The notes: generated by a model from the sequence alone, not told the origin. Counted from the stretch's first letter, positions 26,992 to 37,516 are shown. The stretch is DNA of 64,000 nucleotides from Roseiarcus sp963770035 (GCA_963770035.1 CAVYON010000002.1:124001-188000); one strand, 5' to 3'. Numbers and translations: made by a program.

Positions 26992-27171
26992 GGGTCCATC
27001 CCCGGTTCATTTTGGCAGCCAGTATTGCGGCGCCCACGCCAATTGAACAGGAGCATTCCCGCGAGATAATTGAGATTTTTTCCCGTGGTCCGGAAGCAAT
27101 CGAGACACACGCCAGCCGCGAAACGTGATTCCGTTCGGCGTGCGGGGCGACGCCAGGCGGACTTGTGGTCC

Positions 27172-28354
27172 TCAGTCCGGGATCTGGAGAAAGAATCGAC
27201 CGCGGACCTGGTCTCGGTATTCCCGTGGCGTCAGTCCGGTCTCCTTCTTGAAGAACACGCTCAGGTACTCGGGGTGTTCAATGCCGAGCGCTTCGCTGAT
27301 TTGCGACAGAGACATGTTCGTTTCCAGGAGGAGCTCCCGCACGGCGGCGGTCCTCACCCGCAGGATCTCCTGGTGCGGCGTGCGATTGAGCGCGCGTCGG
27401 AACCGGGCCTCGAAAACGCGCCGCGAAAGGGGAACGATGGCAAGGACGTCCTCGACCCGGATGTGCTCATGGGCTTTCTGCCGGATGAAGGCGATCGCTT
27501 TGGCGATGTGAGGATCGTTGACGGTCAGGACGTCGGTTGAAACGCGCTTCCGCACGCCGAGGGGATCGATGGCGTACTTGCGCCCCGTGAGCTTTTCCCC
27601 GCTCATCATGCGCCCCAGAATCTCGGCTGCGTAGGCGCCGGCTCTCAGGGAATTGGGAATGACGCTCGACATGCTCGGTGTCGCGAGCTCGCAGAGAAGC
27701 TCGTCGTTGTCCACGCCGATGACGGCGATGTCTTCGGGAACCTTGAAGTCGAAGTGCCGGCAGATCTCCAGCAGCTGCTGACCGCATGCATCGTAACAGG
27801 CGATGACGCCCACAGGCTTCGGCAGGCTCTGCAGCCAGTCGCGGATCTCTTCGCGCTGCATCCACCAACGGACCCGCGGTTCTTTGCGGGGCGGAAGGTT
27901 GAAGATCCTCGATTGGATGATGTCTGGACGTCCCAGGATGCGCTTGAAGCTCTCTTGCCGCCAGATCGACCAGTTGTAGAACGGGTCGCCGAAGAAGGCG
28001 AAGTTCTGCAGGCCGCAGTCCCGAAGGTGATCGAGGGCCAAGCGTGTGATCGCGTCATCGTCTGTCTCGACCCAGGGAATGCCCTGGATCAGGCGGGCCG
28101 CGCTCACATCGACCGTCGGCACGTTCATGTCCGTGATGACCCGCGCCATTTGATCGGTCTCGATGCGCGCGATGACCCCGTCGAACTTCCAGCTGCAGGC
28201 GAAGGACTCGTCGAACTCGTGTCGACCGTGCTCAGTGAGATAGAGGGCCCAACCGTGGCGAACTCCGGGCATACTCGTGAATTCCACGCAGGACGCCACG
28301 GGCGTAGCTGTTGGACGTTTCGACGATGACCGCGACGTTCCTCTGGTCTGTCAT
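27172..28354 (-). CDS. XylR-type regulator: LacI-like sensor plus AraC HTH (one frame break)
   Basis: About 393 residues after repair. The N-terminal part MTDQRNVAVIVETSNSYA starts at ATG 28354 and continues GVLRGIHEYAR before the frame breaks. Removing one of the two bases at 28265-28266 joins it to VRHGWALYLTEHGRHEFD. A periplasmic-binding-protein-like sugar sensor follows (IAVIGVDNDELLCELATPSMSSV), then a C-terminal AraC HTH (about 290-390: SQISEALGIEHPEYLSVFF, KKETGLTPREYR). This is the architecture of XylR, which activates sugar uptake and catabolic genes. It is the promoter-proximal gene of the sugar operon (180 bp before the oxidoreductase). Confidence 0.85.
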
Positions 28355-28840
28355 TGGCCTGCCCCGCAGACTCGTCCGGGCTTGGAGGTCAGGACGTCCG
28401 ACCGCCTGAGACAGCGGCGGGGACAGGAGCGCATAGGATCTCGAGGGCCGGCGCGTCTGCTGACGGCGCGATCATTCGGCTGGCTGGAGTGGAGTCCTCG
28501 GACGACGGCGGTCGGTTCCTGAAACCGGGGCGCTGGACGACAATGCAGCGCATGCAAAAAATGTCCTCCCTCATAGGTCCGGTTTCGGCGAAGTCACGGA
28601 GACTGGGCGGCGGTTGGACGCTAGGCGTGCAGGCGGACACAGCAACCGTGGCAGTCGGCCGGAATGGATCCGCCCCTGGCTCGAATGGCGGCGTAAGATT
28701 GGCGCAAGGGCACGCGCAGCGCAACCGGCGATCGGCGAAGTTGACCGGGACTTAAGGCGCAGATCCTGTGGCGGCGCAACTTGTCCCGAAAACCTCGCTG
28801 AGTGGCCGCGGCGTCGGGCGTTCCGAACGTCCCGGGATTA
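28355..28840. other. intergenic region, no gene seen
   Basis: About 486 bases between the regulator and a reverse-transcriptase-like remnant. No frame shows a recognisable domain or a convincing ribosome-binding site. It must hold the xylR promoter on the minus strand, but I could not identify it. Confidence 0.4.
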
Positions 28841-28960
28841 CTCCTCTTCCCCTATACTTTCGATCTGTGGGCCGAGCGCTGGCGGCGGCGCAAGGCCAGA
28901 GGCGACCCGATCATGGCCGACGCCCAAACCGGCTTGCGCATAGAAGGCGCGACGTCTTGA
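28841..28960 (+). pseudogene. possible group II intron reverse transcriptase remnant
   Basis: A 40-codon stretch ends at TGA 28960 and reads FPYTFDLWAERWRRRKARGD followed by PIMADAQTGLRIEGATS. The FDLW...WRRR.ARGD.I pattern is the segment that precedes the YADD catalytic motif in group II intron reverse transcriptases. YADD itself is absent, and there is no start or upstream domain. If the resemblance is right, this is a short fossil of a retroelement. Evidence is limited to one short motif. Confidence 0.35.
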
Positions 28961-29014
28961 TCCGCGAAGGCGTCGGCGACTTGCCCCCGCCGTCGTCCGG
29001 TCGGATTTCGACCG

Positions 29015-29704
29015 CTACTGCGCCTCGTCCTCCGGCGGGGCTTCCCGCAAAAGCTCGGCGGCCATCGCACGGGTCACGCGCCGTCCCCTCGACAACGCCT
29101 CTGCGTCCAGCGCAGCGACGGTGGCGCGAGCCGCGGCCAGCGATCGCTCGATGCGGGGGGCGATATAGGCGACAACCCGCGGTTCGATCGCCAACTGGCG
29201 GTCGCTGAACAGCTTGAACAGGACCGCCTCGGTCAGCTCGAGGTCCGGCGCGCCGACACGCACGAGCGGCGCGAGTTGCAGACGCGACAGCAGGTCCGGC
29301 GTGCCGAGGTTCCAGAGATCGGGCGCGGCGCGCCCGGTCATCAGCATCCAGCGGTCGCTCTGCAGGACGGCGTTGACGATATGGAAGAGCCGCTCCTCAG
29401 CCGCCCCGATTCGGTCGGCGTCCTCGATCAGGATCGCCGGGTGTTCGGCGCAGGCCGCGATGTCCGCTTCGCCGAGCCTGTCCCCCGCAACTGCGATCGC
29501 CGTGGCTTTCAGCGCCCACAGCGCGCCGAGGTGGCTTTTCCCGGACCCCTCCGGACCGATGAGCAGCAGCATACGGCTCGGCCAGTCCGGCCACCGGTTG
29601 ATTGCGGCGAGCGCGTCGCGGTTCGACGCGGCGGGGAGGAAATCCTCGGCGGCAAAGCTCGGCTGATGCGGCCAGTCGAGCGTCAGCTGGCGCGGCTCTG
29701 TCAT
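29015..29704 (-). CDS. hdaA: DnaA regulatory inactivator homologue HdaA
   Basis: A 229-residue DnaA-related AAA+ protein that, with the sliding clamp, stimulates DnaA-ATP hydrolysis to limit re-initiation. The N-terminal QLTLDW is a clamp-binding-type peptide. Walker A is GPEGSGKSH (residues about 48-56), Walker B is AILIEDADR, and the sensor region is DLLSRLQLAP. No C-terminal DnaA DNA-binding domain is present, as expected for Hda. The ATG at 29704 overlaps the AI-2E permease stop, so it is read as the last gene of a minus-strand operon. A longer in-frame opening into the permease is not real. Confidence 0.9.
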   Translation of the reverse strand: MTEPRQLTLDWPHQPSFAAEDFLPAASNRDALAAINRWPDWPSRMLLLIGPEGSGKSHLGALWALKATAIAVAGDRLGEADIAACAEHPAILIEDADRIGAAEERLFHIVNAVLQSDRWMLMTGRAAPDLWNLGTPDLLSRLQLAPLVRVGAPDLELTEAVLFKLFSDRQLAIEPRVVAYIAPRIERSLAAARATVAALDAEALSRGRRVTRAMAAELLREAPPEDEAQ

Positions 29705-30807
29705 GGTTCCTTGGCCGCCCGGCCGAGATAGAAGGGGCTCTTGAGGTAAAGCCCGATCAGATGACGGACGACCACCCCGATGGCGGCGGCGGTTGGCACC
29801 GCGATAACGAGGCCGACGAAGCCGAAGAGCTGGCCGAAAGCCAGCAGGGCGAACATCAACCAGACCGGGTGCAGCCCGACCGATTCCCCGACCAGCTTTG
29901 GCGAAATGACGTTGCCCTCGAGAAACTGCCCCGCCACGACCACGCCGAGCGCCATGAAAAACAGCTTCAGACTCGGCCAGCCCTGGACGAGCGAGACCGC
30001 GATCGAAAGGACGAGCGCGATCAGCGAGCCGACATAGGGAACGAAACTCAAAACCCCGGCGATGACGCCGATCAGGAAGCCGAAATCGAGTCCGACGAGC
30101 GTCAGGCCGATCCCGTACCATAGCCCGAGAAACAGACAGACCAGCGACTGGCCGCGAAGGAATCCGGCCAGCGCGCCGTCGATCTCGCGGGCGATCTTGC
30201 GTAAGGAGTCGCGGTGGTCGAGCGGCAACCAGCTGTCGATCTCGGCGATCATTCGCTCCCAGTCGATCAGAATGTAGAAAGCGACGACCGGTGTGATGAT
30301 CAGCACCGAGAAAAAATTGAACACCGCGGCGCCGCCGGACACCAGCCCGCGCAGAGCGTTAACGAGCCATTGCGCTCCCTGCGCGACGAAGTCGCCGATC
30401 GATTTCTGAATCTGGCCGGAGGAAAGCTGCTCGCCGAGGCCGAGCGTGTCGATCCAGCGTCCCAGATATTTCTGGATCAGCGTGACCCCTTCGGTGAGCG
30501 CCAGCGACTGAAGGCCCATGGCGTAGCCGGGCAGCTTTTGGGCGAAATTGATGAGCTGGTTGCCGAGGATCGGCGCAACCACGATCAGGGCGACCGCGAA
30601 CGTGGCGGCGAACGCCACGAGAATGATCAGCGCCGCGCCGAGGCGATTGAGTCCCAGTTTCTCGAGCTTGCCGACCAGCGGGTCGAGGAGGTAGCCGAGG
30701 GCGATTCCGGCGGCGAAAGGGGCGACGGTCGAACCCAGCAGGTTCAGGGCATAGCCGAGCGCCCCGAGTAGGATGCCCCAGAACAGAATCTGACGCTCGA
30801 TACTCAA
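29701..30807 (-). CDS. AI-2E family (PerM-like) transporter
   Basis: A 368-residue inner-membrane protein with about seven hydrophobic segments. It contains the conserved FVPYVGSLIALVLSIAVSLV segment and a soluble middle region (QSLALTEGVTLIQKYLGRW) characteristic of the AI-2E/YdiK/PerM family. The substrate is uncertain; AI-2 export was shown only for one member. The gene overlaps the VOC protein upstream by 4 nt and hdaA downstream, an arrangement seen in related alphaproteobacteria. Confidence 0.9.
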   Translation of the reverse strand: MSIERQILFWGILLGALGYALNLLGSTVAPFAAGIALGYLLDPLVGKLEKLGLNRLGAALIILVAFAATFAVALIVVAPILGNQLINFAQKLPGYAMGLQSLALTEGVTLIQKYLGRWIDTLGLGEQLSSGQIQKSIGDFVAQGAQWLVNALRGLVSGGAAVFNFFSVLIITPVVAFYILIDWERMIAEIDSWLPLDHRDSLRKIAREIDGALAGFLRGQSLVCLFLGLWYGIGLTLVGLDFGFLIGVIAGVLSFVPYVGSLIALVLSIAVSLVQGWPSLKLFFMALGVVVAGQFLEGNVISPKLVGESVGLHPVWLMFALLAFGQLFGFVGLVIAVPTAAAIGVVVRHLIGLYLKSPFYLGRAAKEP

Positions 30808-31229
30808 GGCGATCGTCCCACGTTAGGAGCGTCGGCGGCGAGGATCGGCTGTATGAGGTCCCATTTGCCTCCCCATGGGTCGGAAAAGACGGCGACGATC
30901 CCATAGGGCTCGCGGCGGGGCGTTTCCAGGAACGGGACGCCGCGCGCCCTCAGAACGCGATAATCCCTATCGAAGTCGCTGGTCTGAAGGAAGTATCCGA
31001 CCCGTCCGCCGGTCTGATCGCCGACGCGCGCCCGTTGCCGTTCGTCGGCCGGGACGGCGAGTACGATTTTGGCCCCGAGTTCGCCGGCCGGGGCGACAAC
31101 CACCCAGCGTTTGTCGCCGGCCAGGGGCGTGTCCTCGACGACGGCGAAGCCGAGCGCGTCGCGGAAGAATGCCAGCCCCTCCTCATAGCTCGGAACGAGA
31201 AGGGAGAAGGCGTCGACGGACCGGATCAT
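30804..31229 (-). CDS. VOC (glyoxalase/bleomycin resistance) superfamily protein
   Basis: A 141-residue single vicinal-oxygen-chelate domain. It opens DAFSLLVPSYEEGLAFFRDAL and ends FSDPWGGKWDLIQP, the paired beta-alpha-beta-beta-beta modules of the superfamily. Possible metal ligands are not obvious, so a dioxygenase or glyoxalase reaction cannot be assigned. It is part of a tightly overlapping minus-strand set (pgsA-like, VOC, AI-2E, hdaA). Confidence 0.85.
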   Translation of the reverse strand: MIRSVDAFSLLVPSYEEGLAFFRDALGFAVVEDTPLAGDKRWVVVAPAGELGAKIVLAVPADERQRARVGDQTGGRVGYFLQTSDFDRDYRVLRARGVPFLETPRREPYGIVAVFSDPWGGKWDLIQPILAADAPNVGRSP

Positions 31230-31780
31230 TGGCGCGTCATGTGATTAAGCCACTGGGCGACATAGACCCCGCCCGAGGCCACGGTCGTGACTGCGACTGT
31301 CCATTCGAGCGTGGTCTGGAGAGGGTAGGGGATCACGCCATAGGCGCGCGCCCCGAGGGCGAAACCGGCCAGCGCGATCTGTGCGGCCGTATTGAGCTTG
31401 GACACCCAGACCGGGCGGATTTCCACCGGCTTGTCGAGCAGCCAGGACACGATCACCGCGACGAGAATCATAACGTCGCGGGAAACGACGGCGATCGTCA
31501 CCCAGGCCGGCAACTCGCCGTAAATCGCCAGCGTGACATAAATCGAGATCAGGAGCGCCTTGTCCGCCAGCGGATCGAGATAGGCGCCCAGCTCGGTGCG
31601 CAAATGGAAGCGACGCGCGATGAAACCATCGACCCCATCGGAAACGCCGGCGAGCAGAAAGGTCAGAAACGCCGCGAGATACCGGTCGGACACGATCATC
31701 ATCACGGCGACCGGCGTCATCAGCATCCGCGCCAACGTGATGAGATTGGGAATGTTGATGGTGATCCGGGAAAAATCCAT
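31226..31780 (-). CDS. pgsA: CDP-alcohol phosphatidyltransferase (PgsA-like)
   Basis: A 184-residue membrane enzyme that transfers a phosphatidyl group from CDP-diacylglycerol, most likely to glycerol-3-phosphate, on the route to phosphatidylglycerol and cardiolipin. The complete CDP-alcohol motif is present: DGVDGFIARRF, then G, then DPLADK, matching DxxDGxxARx8Gx3Dx3D near residues 48-73. Five or six hydrophobic segments follow. The ATG at 31780 has GGAGTGC upstream; a longer frame to 31873 is Arg-rich and unconvincing. It is the first gene of the operon leading to hdaA. Confidence 0.88.
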   Translation of the reverse strand: MDFSRITINIPNLITLARMLMTPVAVMMIVSDRYLAAFLTFLLAGVSDGVDGFIARRFHLRTELGAYLDPLADKALLISIYVTLAIYGELPAWVTIAVVSRDVMILVAVIVSWLLDKPVEIRPVWVSKLNTAAQIALAGFALGARAYGVIPYPLQTTLEWTVAVTTVASGGVYVAQWLNHMTRQ

Positions 31781-32014
31781 GCACTCCTGCCGTCTCCGGC
31801 GCCGGCGGCCGAAGCCCGGATGCGCGGACCTTGTCTGGCTGGTCGTCCCCCAATGCCGCCGCCGGGCGCGCAAACCTTCCTGAATACGGGCGCCTATCGG
31901 CGAAGGACGCTATCATGACAGGGCTCGAGTTGGGAAACCGCCTCGGTTCGTCGCGCTTGCTCCCGGCCGGCCGAGCGACTACGCCGTCGCGACGTCCCTC
32001 GTCCTGGAACCGCG

Positions 32015-33079
32015 ATGCCCGAAATTCGCAAACCTCTCACCTACGCCGACGCAGGTGTCGACATCGACGCCGGCAATCGTCTCGTGGACCGGATCAAGCC
32101 GTTCGCCCGCGCGACCCGACGGCCGGGGGCGGACGCCGAGCTCGGCGGATTTGGCGGCCTTTTCGATCTGAGGGCGGCCGGATTTGCCGACCCCATTCTG
32201 GTCGCCGCCAACGACGGCGTCGGGACCAAGGTGAAGATCGCGATCGAGAGCGGGATCTACGACACGATCGGGGTCGACTTGGTGGCGATGTGTGTCAACG
32301 ACATCGTTGTCCAGGGGGCGGAGCCGCTGCTGTTCCTCGACTATTTCGCCGCCGGCAAGCTCGACGAGCGGGTCGCCGCGGCGGTTGTCAAGGGGATCGC
32401 CGACGGCTGCGCCGAATCCGGCTGCGCCCTGATCGGCGGCGAGACCGCGGAGATGCCGGGCCTCTATGCCGACGGCGACTTCGACCTCGCCGGGTTTGCG
32501 GTCGGCGCCGCCGAGCGCGGAACGCTCCTGCCGCGCCACGGGCTCAAGGCCGGAGATCTGGTTTTCGGACTGCCGTCCTCGGGCCTTCACTCGAACGGCT
32601 TCTCCCTGGCGAGGCGGATCGTCTCGATTTCCGGCGTCGCCTGGGAGAAGCCGGCGCCCTTCGAGCCGTCGCGATCGCTCGCCGCCGCGCTGCTCACGCC
32701 GACCCGACTCTACGTGCGGCCGCTGCTCGATGTCCTCAAGCAGGCGGCCGGCGTGCTGGCGCTCGCCCATATCACCGGCGGTGGCTACCCGGACAATCTG
32801 CCGCGCGTGCTTCCCGCAGGGCTCATGGTCGCGCTCGACCTCGACGCTTTCGCGCCGCCGCCTGTGTTTTCTTGGCTCGCGGCGGTCGGAGCGGTATCTG
32901 AGGCCGAAATGCTGCGGACGTTCAACTGCGGCTTCGGCATGGCCGTATTCGTCGCATCGGAGCGCCAGGAGGAGGCGCGAAAGGCGCTCGAGCGAGCGGG
33001 CCTTGGCCCGATCCTGATCGGCAAGCTCGAACCGTCGGACGGGCCGCGGGTGATCACGCGGGGGCGGTTGAAGCTATGA
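32015..33079 (+). CDS. purM: phosphoribosylformylglycinamidine cyclo-ligase PurM
   Basis: A 354-residue AIR synthetase, step five of purine synthesis, which closes the imidazole ring using ATP. Conserved elements are LTYADAGVDIDAGN at the N-terminus, VAANDGVGTKVKIA, MCVNDIVVQGAEPLLFLDYF, LIGGETAEMPGLY and FGLPSSGLHSNGFSL. It overlaps purN by 4 nt (ATGA). It is divergent from the pgsA operon. Confidence 0.97.
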   Translation: MPEIRKPLTYADAGVDIDAGNRLVDRIKPFARATRRPGADAELGGFGGLFDLRAAGFADPILVAANDGVGTKVKIAIESGIYDTIGVDLVAMCVNDIVVQGAEPLLFLDYFAAGKLDERVAAAVVKGIADGCAESGCALIGGETAEMPGLYADGDFDLAGFAVGAAERGTLLPRHGLKAGDLVFGLPSSGLHSNGFSLARRIVSISGVAWEKPAPFEPSRSLAAALLTPTRLYVRPLLDVLKQAAGVLALAHITGGGYPDNLPRVLPAGLMVALDLDAFAPPPVFSWLAAVGAVSEAEMLRTFNCGFGMAVFVASERQEEARKALERAGLGPILIGKLEPSDGPRVITRGRLKL

Positions 33080-33679
33080 CGGGGCGGGTGAGAACGGGCG
33101 TCCTAATCTCCGGTCGCGGCTCCAACATGAGCGCCCTGATCGAGGCCGCGCGCGGGCGCGATTTCCCGGCCGAAATCGCGCTTGTGCTATCCGACAAGCC
33201 GCAAGCCGCCGGGCTCAAAACCGCGCAGGCGGCGGGCGTGGCCGCCGACGGCGCTAGACGCCCGGGGCTTTGCCGCCAAGCCGGCGTTCGAGGCGGCGGT
33301 GACGGCGGCGCTGGCAGGGGCGGGCGTCGAACTCATCTGCCTCGCGGGCTTCATGCGCATTCTCAGCGCCGCCTTTGTCGAGCGATGGCGAGGCCGGATC
33401 CTCAACATCCATCCGTCGCTGCTACCCGATCTCAGGGGCCTTCACACCCACGAGCGCGCGCTCGCCGAAGCGCGCGCCGAGCACGGCTGCACGGTCCATT
33501 TCGTCACCGCCGATCTCGACGCGGGGCCGATCGTCGCCCAGGCGCGCGTCCCCGTGCTGCCCGGCGACGACCCGGAGAGGCTCGCGGGCCGGGTGCTCAT
33601 CGAGGAGCACCGCATCTATCCGCAGGCGCTCGACGCGGTCGCCCGCGCCGTACGCACGGCCGGCCACGCGACCGGGTGA
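33076..33679 (+). CDS. purN: phosphoribosylglycinamide formyltransferase PurN (one frame break)
   Basis: About 200 residues after repair. It is the folate-dependent GAR transformylase. The first 56 residues (GVLISGRGSNMSALIEAARG, LVLSDKPQAAGL) are in one frame and the rest (LICLAGFMRILSAAFVERW, ILNIHPSLLPDLRG, CTVHFVTADLDAGPIV) in another. The joint is at GG 33250-33251: dropping one G gives AADALDARGFAAKPAF, the expected family sequence. The catalytic NIHPSLLP and the HFV...LDAGP region are intact. A single extra G in an essential gene is more likely a sequence error than a mutation. Confidence 0.9.
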
Positions 33680-33742
33680 GCCGCCTTGGCGCGGCTCACG
33701 ATTTCCGTCACAATCGCCGGGGTTTGAAAGCTGGAGATTGAC

Positions 33743-35942
33743 GTGGCGCAAAGCGTTGCCATGAAACACGTGGAAACGGACACTTTGGAAGCCGTGGCGG
33801 AATCATTGGCTCCCTCGCCGCTGATGTCCTCCCCGGACCGGTTCATCAATCGCGAGCTGTCCTGGCTCGAATTCAACCGGCGTGTGCTGGAGGAATCGGC
33901 GAACCCGAACCATCCGCTGCTCGAAAGGCTGCGGTTCCTCTCGATCTCCGCCAACAATCTCGACGAATTCTTCATGGTCCGCGTCGCGGGCCTGGTCGGG
34001 CAGGTGCTCTCCGGCGTCGCCGAGATCTCGGCGGACGGCCGCACTCCGGCCGAGCAGCTCGAGCGGATCGGCGAACGGGTGGCGGCGCTGGTGGCTTCCC
34101 AGCAGGAGCGGTGGCGCACGTTGCGCAGAGAGCTCGCGACGAGCGGCATCGTCCTTCTCGACGTCGCCGATCTGACCCGGCGGGAGCGCGACTGGCTGCA
34201 GGATCACTTCCTGCAGCACGTCTTCCCGATCCTGACGCCGCTCGCCGTCGACCCGGCCCATCCGTTCCCGTTCATCCCCAATCTCGGGTTCACGCTGGCG
34301 CTCGAACTGCTCAATCCGCAGGACGGACGGACGATGAGCGCGCTCGTGCGCATTCCGAGCAGCGTCGAGCGTTTCGTCCGCCTGCCGGACGGTCCGACCG
34401 GCGTGACGGCGCGCTTCGTCTCGCTCGACCGGCTGATCGTGGCCTTCATCAGCCTGCTGTTTCCGGGCTTCGAGGTGCTCGGCGAAGGGGCGTTCCGGGT
34501 CATTCGCGACAGCGACATCGAGGTCGAGGAGGAGGCCGAGGACCTCGTCCGGCTTTACGAGAGCGCGCTGAAGCGCCGTCGTCGCGGCTCGGTGATCCGG
34601 CTGGAGATCGAGGCGAGCATGCCGGAATCCTTGCGCGCCTTCGTCGCCGGCGACGTCGACGTCGTGCCGTCCGGCATCGTTCTGATCGATGGCATGCTCG
34701 CGCTCAACGAACTGTCGCAGCTCGTCGCCATCGACCGGCCCGAATTGAAGTTTCCGCCGTACAAGCCGCGCTTTCCCGAGCGGGTGAAGGAGCATGGCGG
34801 CGACTGTTTCGCCGCCATCCGGCAGAAGGACCTGGTGGTCCATCACCCATACGAATCGTTCGACGTGGTGGTTCAGTTCCTCAACCAGGCGGCGCGCGAT
34901 CCCAATGTCGTGGCGATCAAGCAGACGCTTTATCGCACTTCGGCCGACAGCCCGATCGTCCGCGCGCTGGTCGAGGCGGCCGAAGCGGGCAAGTCGGTGA
35001 CGGCGCTGGTCGAGCTCAAGGCGCGCTTCGACGAGGAGGCCAACATTCGCCTGGCGCGCGATCTCGAGCGCGCCGGGGCACAGATCGTCTACGGCTTCAT
35101 CGAGCTCAAGACCCACGCGAAGCTCTCAATGGTGGTGCGCCGGGAGGGCGGCGCGCTGGTCAACTACTGCCACCTCGGGACCGGGAATTATCACCCGGTC
35201 ACCGCCAAGATCTATACGGACATCTCGCTCTTCACCGCCGAGCCGGCGATCGGCCGGGACGTCGCGCGGATCTTCAATTTCATCACGGGCTATGCCGAGC
35301 CGGACGGGCTCGAGCAGATGGCGATCTCGCCGATCTCGCTCAAGAAGACGCTGTTGCGCTGCATCGCCGACGAGGTGGACCACGCCGCGCTCGGCAAGCC
35401 GGCGCGGATCTGGCTCAAGTGCAATGCGCTGGTCGATCCCGAGATCATCGACGCGCTCTATGTCGCAAGCCAGGCCGGCGTGCAGATCGACATTGTGGCG
35501 CGCGGCATCTGCTGCCTGCGGCCCGGCGTGCCCGGCCTGTCGGAGACCATCAATGCCAAGTCGATCGTCGGACGGTTTCTCGAGCATTCCCGCATCTACG
35601 CCTTCGGCGCGGGCTACGGGCTGCCGCATCCGAAAGCGCGGGTGTTCATCTCGTCGGCCGACCTCATGCCGCGCAACCTCGACCGGCGCGTCGAAGCCCT
35701 GGTTCCCCTGCTCAATCCGACGGTGCACGAGCAGGTTCTCAATCAGATCATGGAAGCCAATCTGAGGGACAACGAGCAGAGCTTCCGGATTTTGCCCGAC
35801 GGCTCGAGCGTCCGCGTCATCCGGGCGGAAGGCGAGGAGCCGTTCAACGCCCACAAGTTTTTCCAGACGAACCCCAGCCTTTCCGGGCGCGGGCAGGCGT
35901 TGAACGAGTTCCTTCCCGGTGGCGCCGCGCGGACGCGCCTGA
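33743..35942 (+). CDS. ppk1: polyphosphate kinase Ppk1 (C-terminal frame break)
   Basis: About 733 residues; makes polyphosphate from ATP, reversibly. N-terminal domain RFINRELSWLEFNRRVLEE, head domain FPILTPLAVDPAHPFPFI, catalytic domains with YRTSADSPIVRAL, the autophosphorylated histidine region YCHLGTGNYHPVTAK and a second His region FISSADLMPRNLDRR. As written, the frame runs on to 36337, overlapping ppx by almost 350 nt. Removing one C of 35915-35917 gives a C-terminus LNEFLPVAPRGRA and a stop at 35942, a normal family length. I take 35942 as the true end. Confidence 0.9.
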
Positions 35943-35990
35943 TAAACGACCGCGTCGTTTTCGGGGCCGCGCCCCACCGGGGTCACATCC

Positions 35991-37505
35991 ATGCCGGACA
36001 ATGTAGCGCAGGGCCGGTTGCCCGGGACGCCGGTCGCGATCGTGGACATCGGTTCGAACTCGGTCCGACTGGTCGCTTACGAATCGCAATCGCGGGCGCC
36101 GACCCCGACGTTCAACGAGAAGGCGCTTTGCGGCCTGGGACGCGGCGTCGCCACCACCGGCCTCTTGCCGGAGGACGCGGTCGCCAAGGCGCTCGCGGCG
36201 CTGCAGAGGTTCCGGGTGCTGTGCGACACGATGCGAATCACAGATGTGCGGGGTTTAGCCACTGCCGCGGTGCGCGACGCGGCGAACGGTCCCAGGTTCC
36301 TCGCCATGGCCGAACGCGCCATCGGCTGCCGAATTGACCTGCTCAGCGGCCAGCAGGAGGCGAAGCTCTCGGCCCTGGGCGTCGTCAGCTCGATCCACGC
36401 GGCCGACGGAATTGTGGGCGATCTCGGCGGGGGCTCGCTCGAACTGACCGACGTCAGGGACGGGGCCGCCAATTCCGGCCTGACCCTTCCGCTTGGCGGC
36501 CTGTCGCTGATGGATCTTTCGGAACGTTCCCCGAAGAAGGCGGCGAGGATCGTGCGCGACGCGCTCGCCGGCGTGAAGATGCTGCGGAGCCTGGCCGGCC
36601 GCACGTTTTACGCCGTCGGGGGGACATGGCGTGCACTCGCCCGGCTGCACATGCGCCAGCGACAGTATCCCATGAACGTGATGCACAACTACGTCATCCC
36701 AACTGGCGATGCGCTGGAATTCGCCCGGCTCGTCGAGCGGATCGAGGTGGACGCACTGATGGCGATCGAATCGGTTTCAGCGGCGCGCCGTCCGCTCCTC
36801 GCCTATGGCGCGGCGGTGCTCGAGGAGATTCTTCGGGTCGCGGCGCCCAGGGAGATCGTTGTCTCCGTGCTTGGCGTCCGCGAGGGCCTGCTCTATTCCC
36901 AGCTCGCGCCGGAGGTTCAGGCCGAGGACCCGCTCATCGCCTCGGCCCGCGAGTTCAACCGCCTCCGTTCGCGCGCGCCGGCCCATGGCGAGGAACTGTT
37001 CGACTGGACTTCGCGCCTCATCGCCTCGTCGCATCTCGACGAGACCGACGACGACCGGCGACTACGTCACGCCGCTTGTCTTCTTTCCGACATTTCCTGG
37101 CGCGCACATCCCGACTATCGGGGGACCCAGGCGTACGACCTGGTGGCGAACGCGGCGTTCATCGGTGTCGATCATCCCTCGCGTGCTTTTCTTGCGCTCG
37201 CGGCGGCCTATCGCCATCTTTCGAACGAGGATTTCGTCACGCCGCAGTCGCGTTCGCTGGTCAGCGCGCGTCAGCTCGACCGGGCGCGCATCCTGGGGGC
37301 GGCGATGCGGGTCGCCTACAATATCTCCGGCGCTATGCCCGGGGTGCTGCCGCGCACGCCCATGGTGTGCGGGAAAGGACAGGTTATCTTGACGCTTCCG
37401 GCGGAGCTTGCGCCGCTCAGCGGCGACCGGCTGCAGTCGCGGATCCGGCAGTTTGCGCGGCTGATCGGCGGCGACCCGGAGATCCGAGCGTCGCTTGGCG
37501 GATGA
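35991..37505 (+). CDS. ppx: exopolyphosphatase, Ppx/GppA family
   Basis: A 504-residue phosphohydrolase of the Ppx/GppA family, which degrades polyphosphate or hydrolyses pppGpp. The ASKHA-fold N-terminus shows VAIVDIGSNSVRLVAYE and IVGDLGGGSLELTDV. The C-terminal half contains an HD-like helical domain (HAACLLSDISWRAHPDY). It follows ppk1 after about 48 nt; together they are the two opposing polyphosphate enzymes and probably share a transcript. Confidence 0.93.
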   Translation: MPDNVAQGRLPGTPVAIVDIGSNSVRLVAYESQSRAPTPTFNEKALCGLGRGVATTGLLPEDAVAKALAALQRFRVLCDTMRITDVRGLATAAVRDAANGPRFLAMAERAIGCRIDLLSGQQEAKLSALGVVSSIHAADGIVGDLGGGSLELTDVRDGAANSGLTLPLGGLSLMDLSERSPKKAARIVRDALAGVKMLRSLAGRTFYAVGGTWRALARLHMRQRQYPMNVMHNYVIPTGDALEFARLVERIEVDALMAIESVSAARRPLLAYGAAVLEEILRVAAPREIVVSVLGVREGLLYSQLAPEVQAEDPLIASAREFNRLRSRAPAHGEELFDWTSRLIASSHLDETDDDRRLRHAACLLSDISWRAHPDYRGTQAYDLVANAAFIGVDHPSRAFLALAAAYRHLSNEDFVTPQSRSLVSARQLDRARILGAAMRVAYNISGAMPGVLPRTPMVCGKGQVILTLPAELAPLSGDRLQSRIRQFARLIGGDPEIRASLGG

Positions 37506-37516
37506 TAACACATGTT

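Noticed and set aside
36000..36337. Extended C-terminus of polyphosphate kinase overlapping ppx
   Set aside because: The extension is Arg/Gly-rich shadow coding of ppx; a single-base repair ends Ppk1 at 35942 with normal length.
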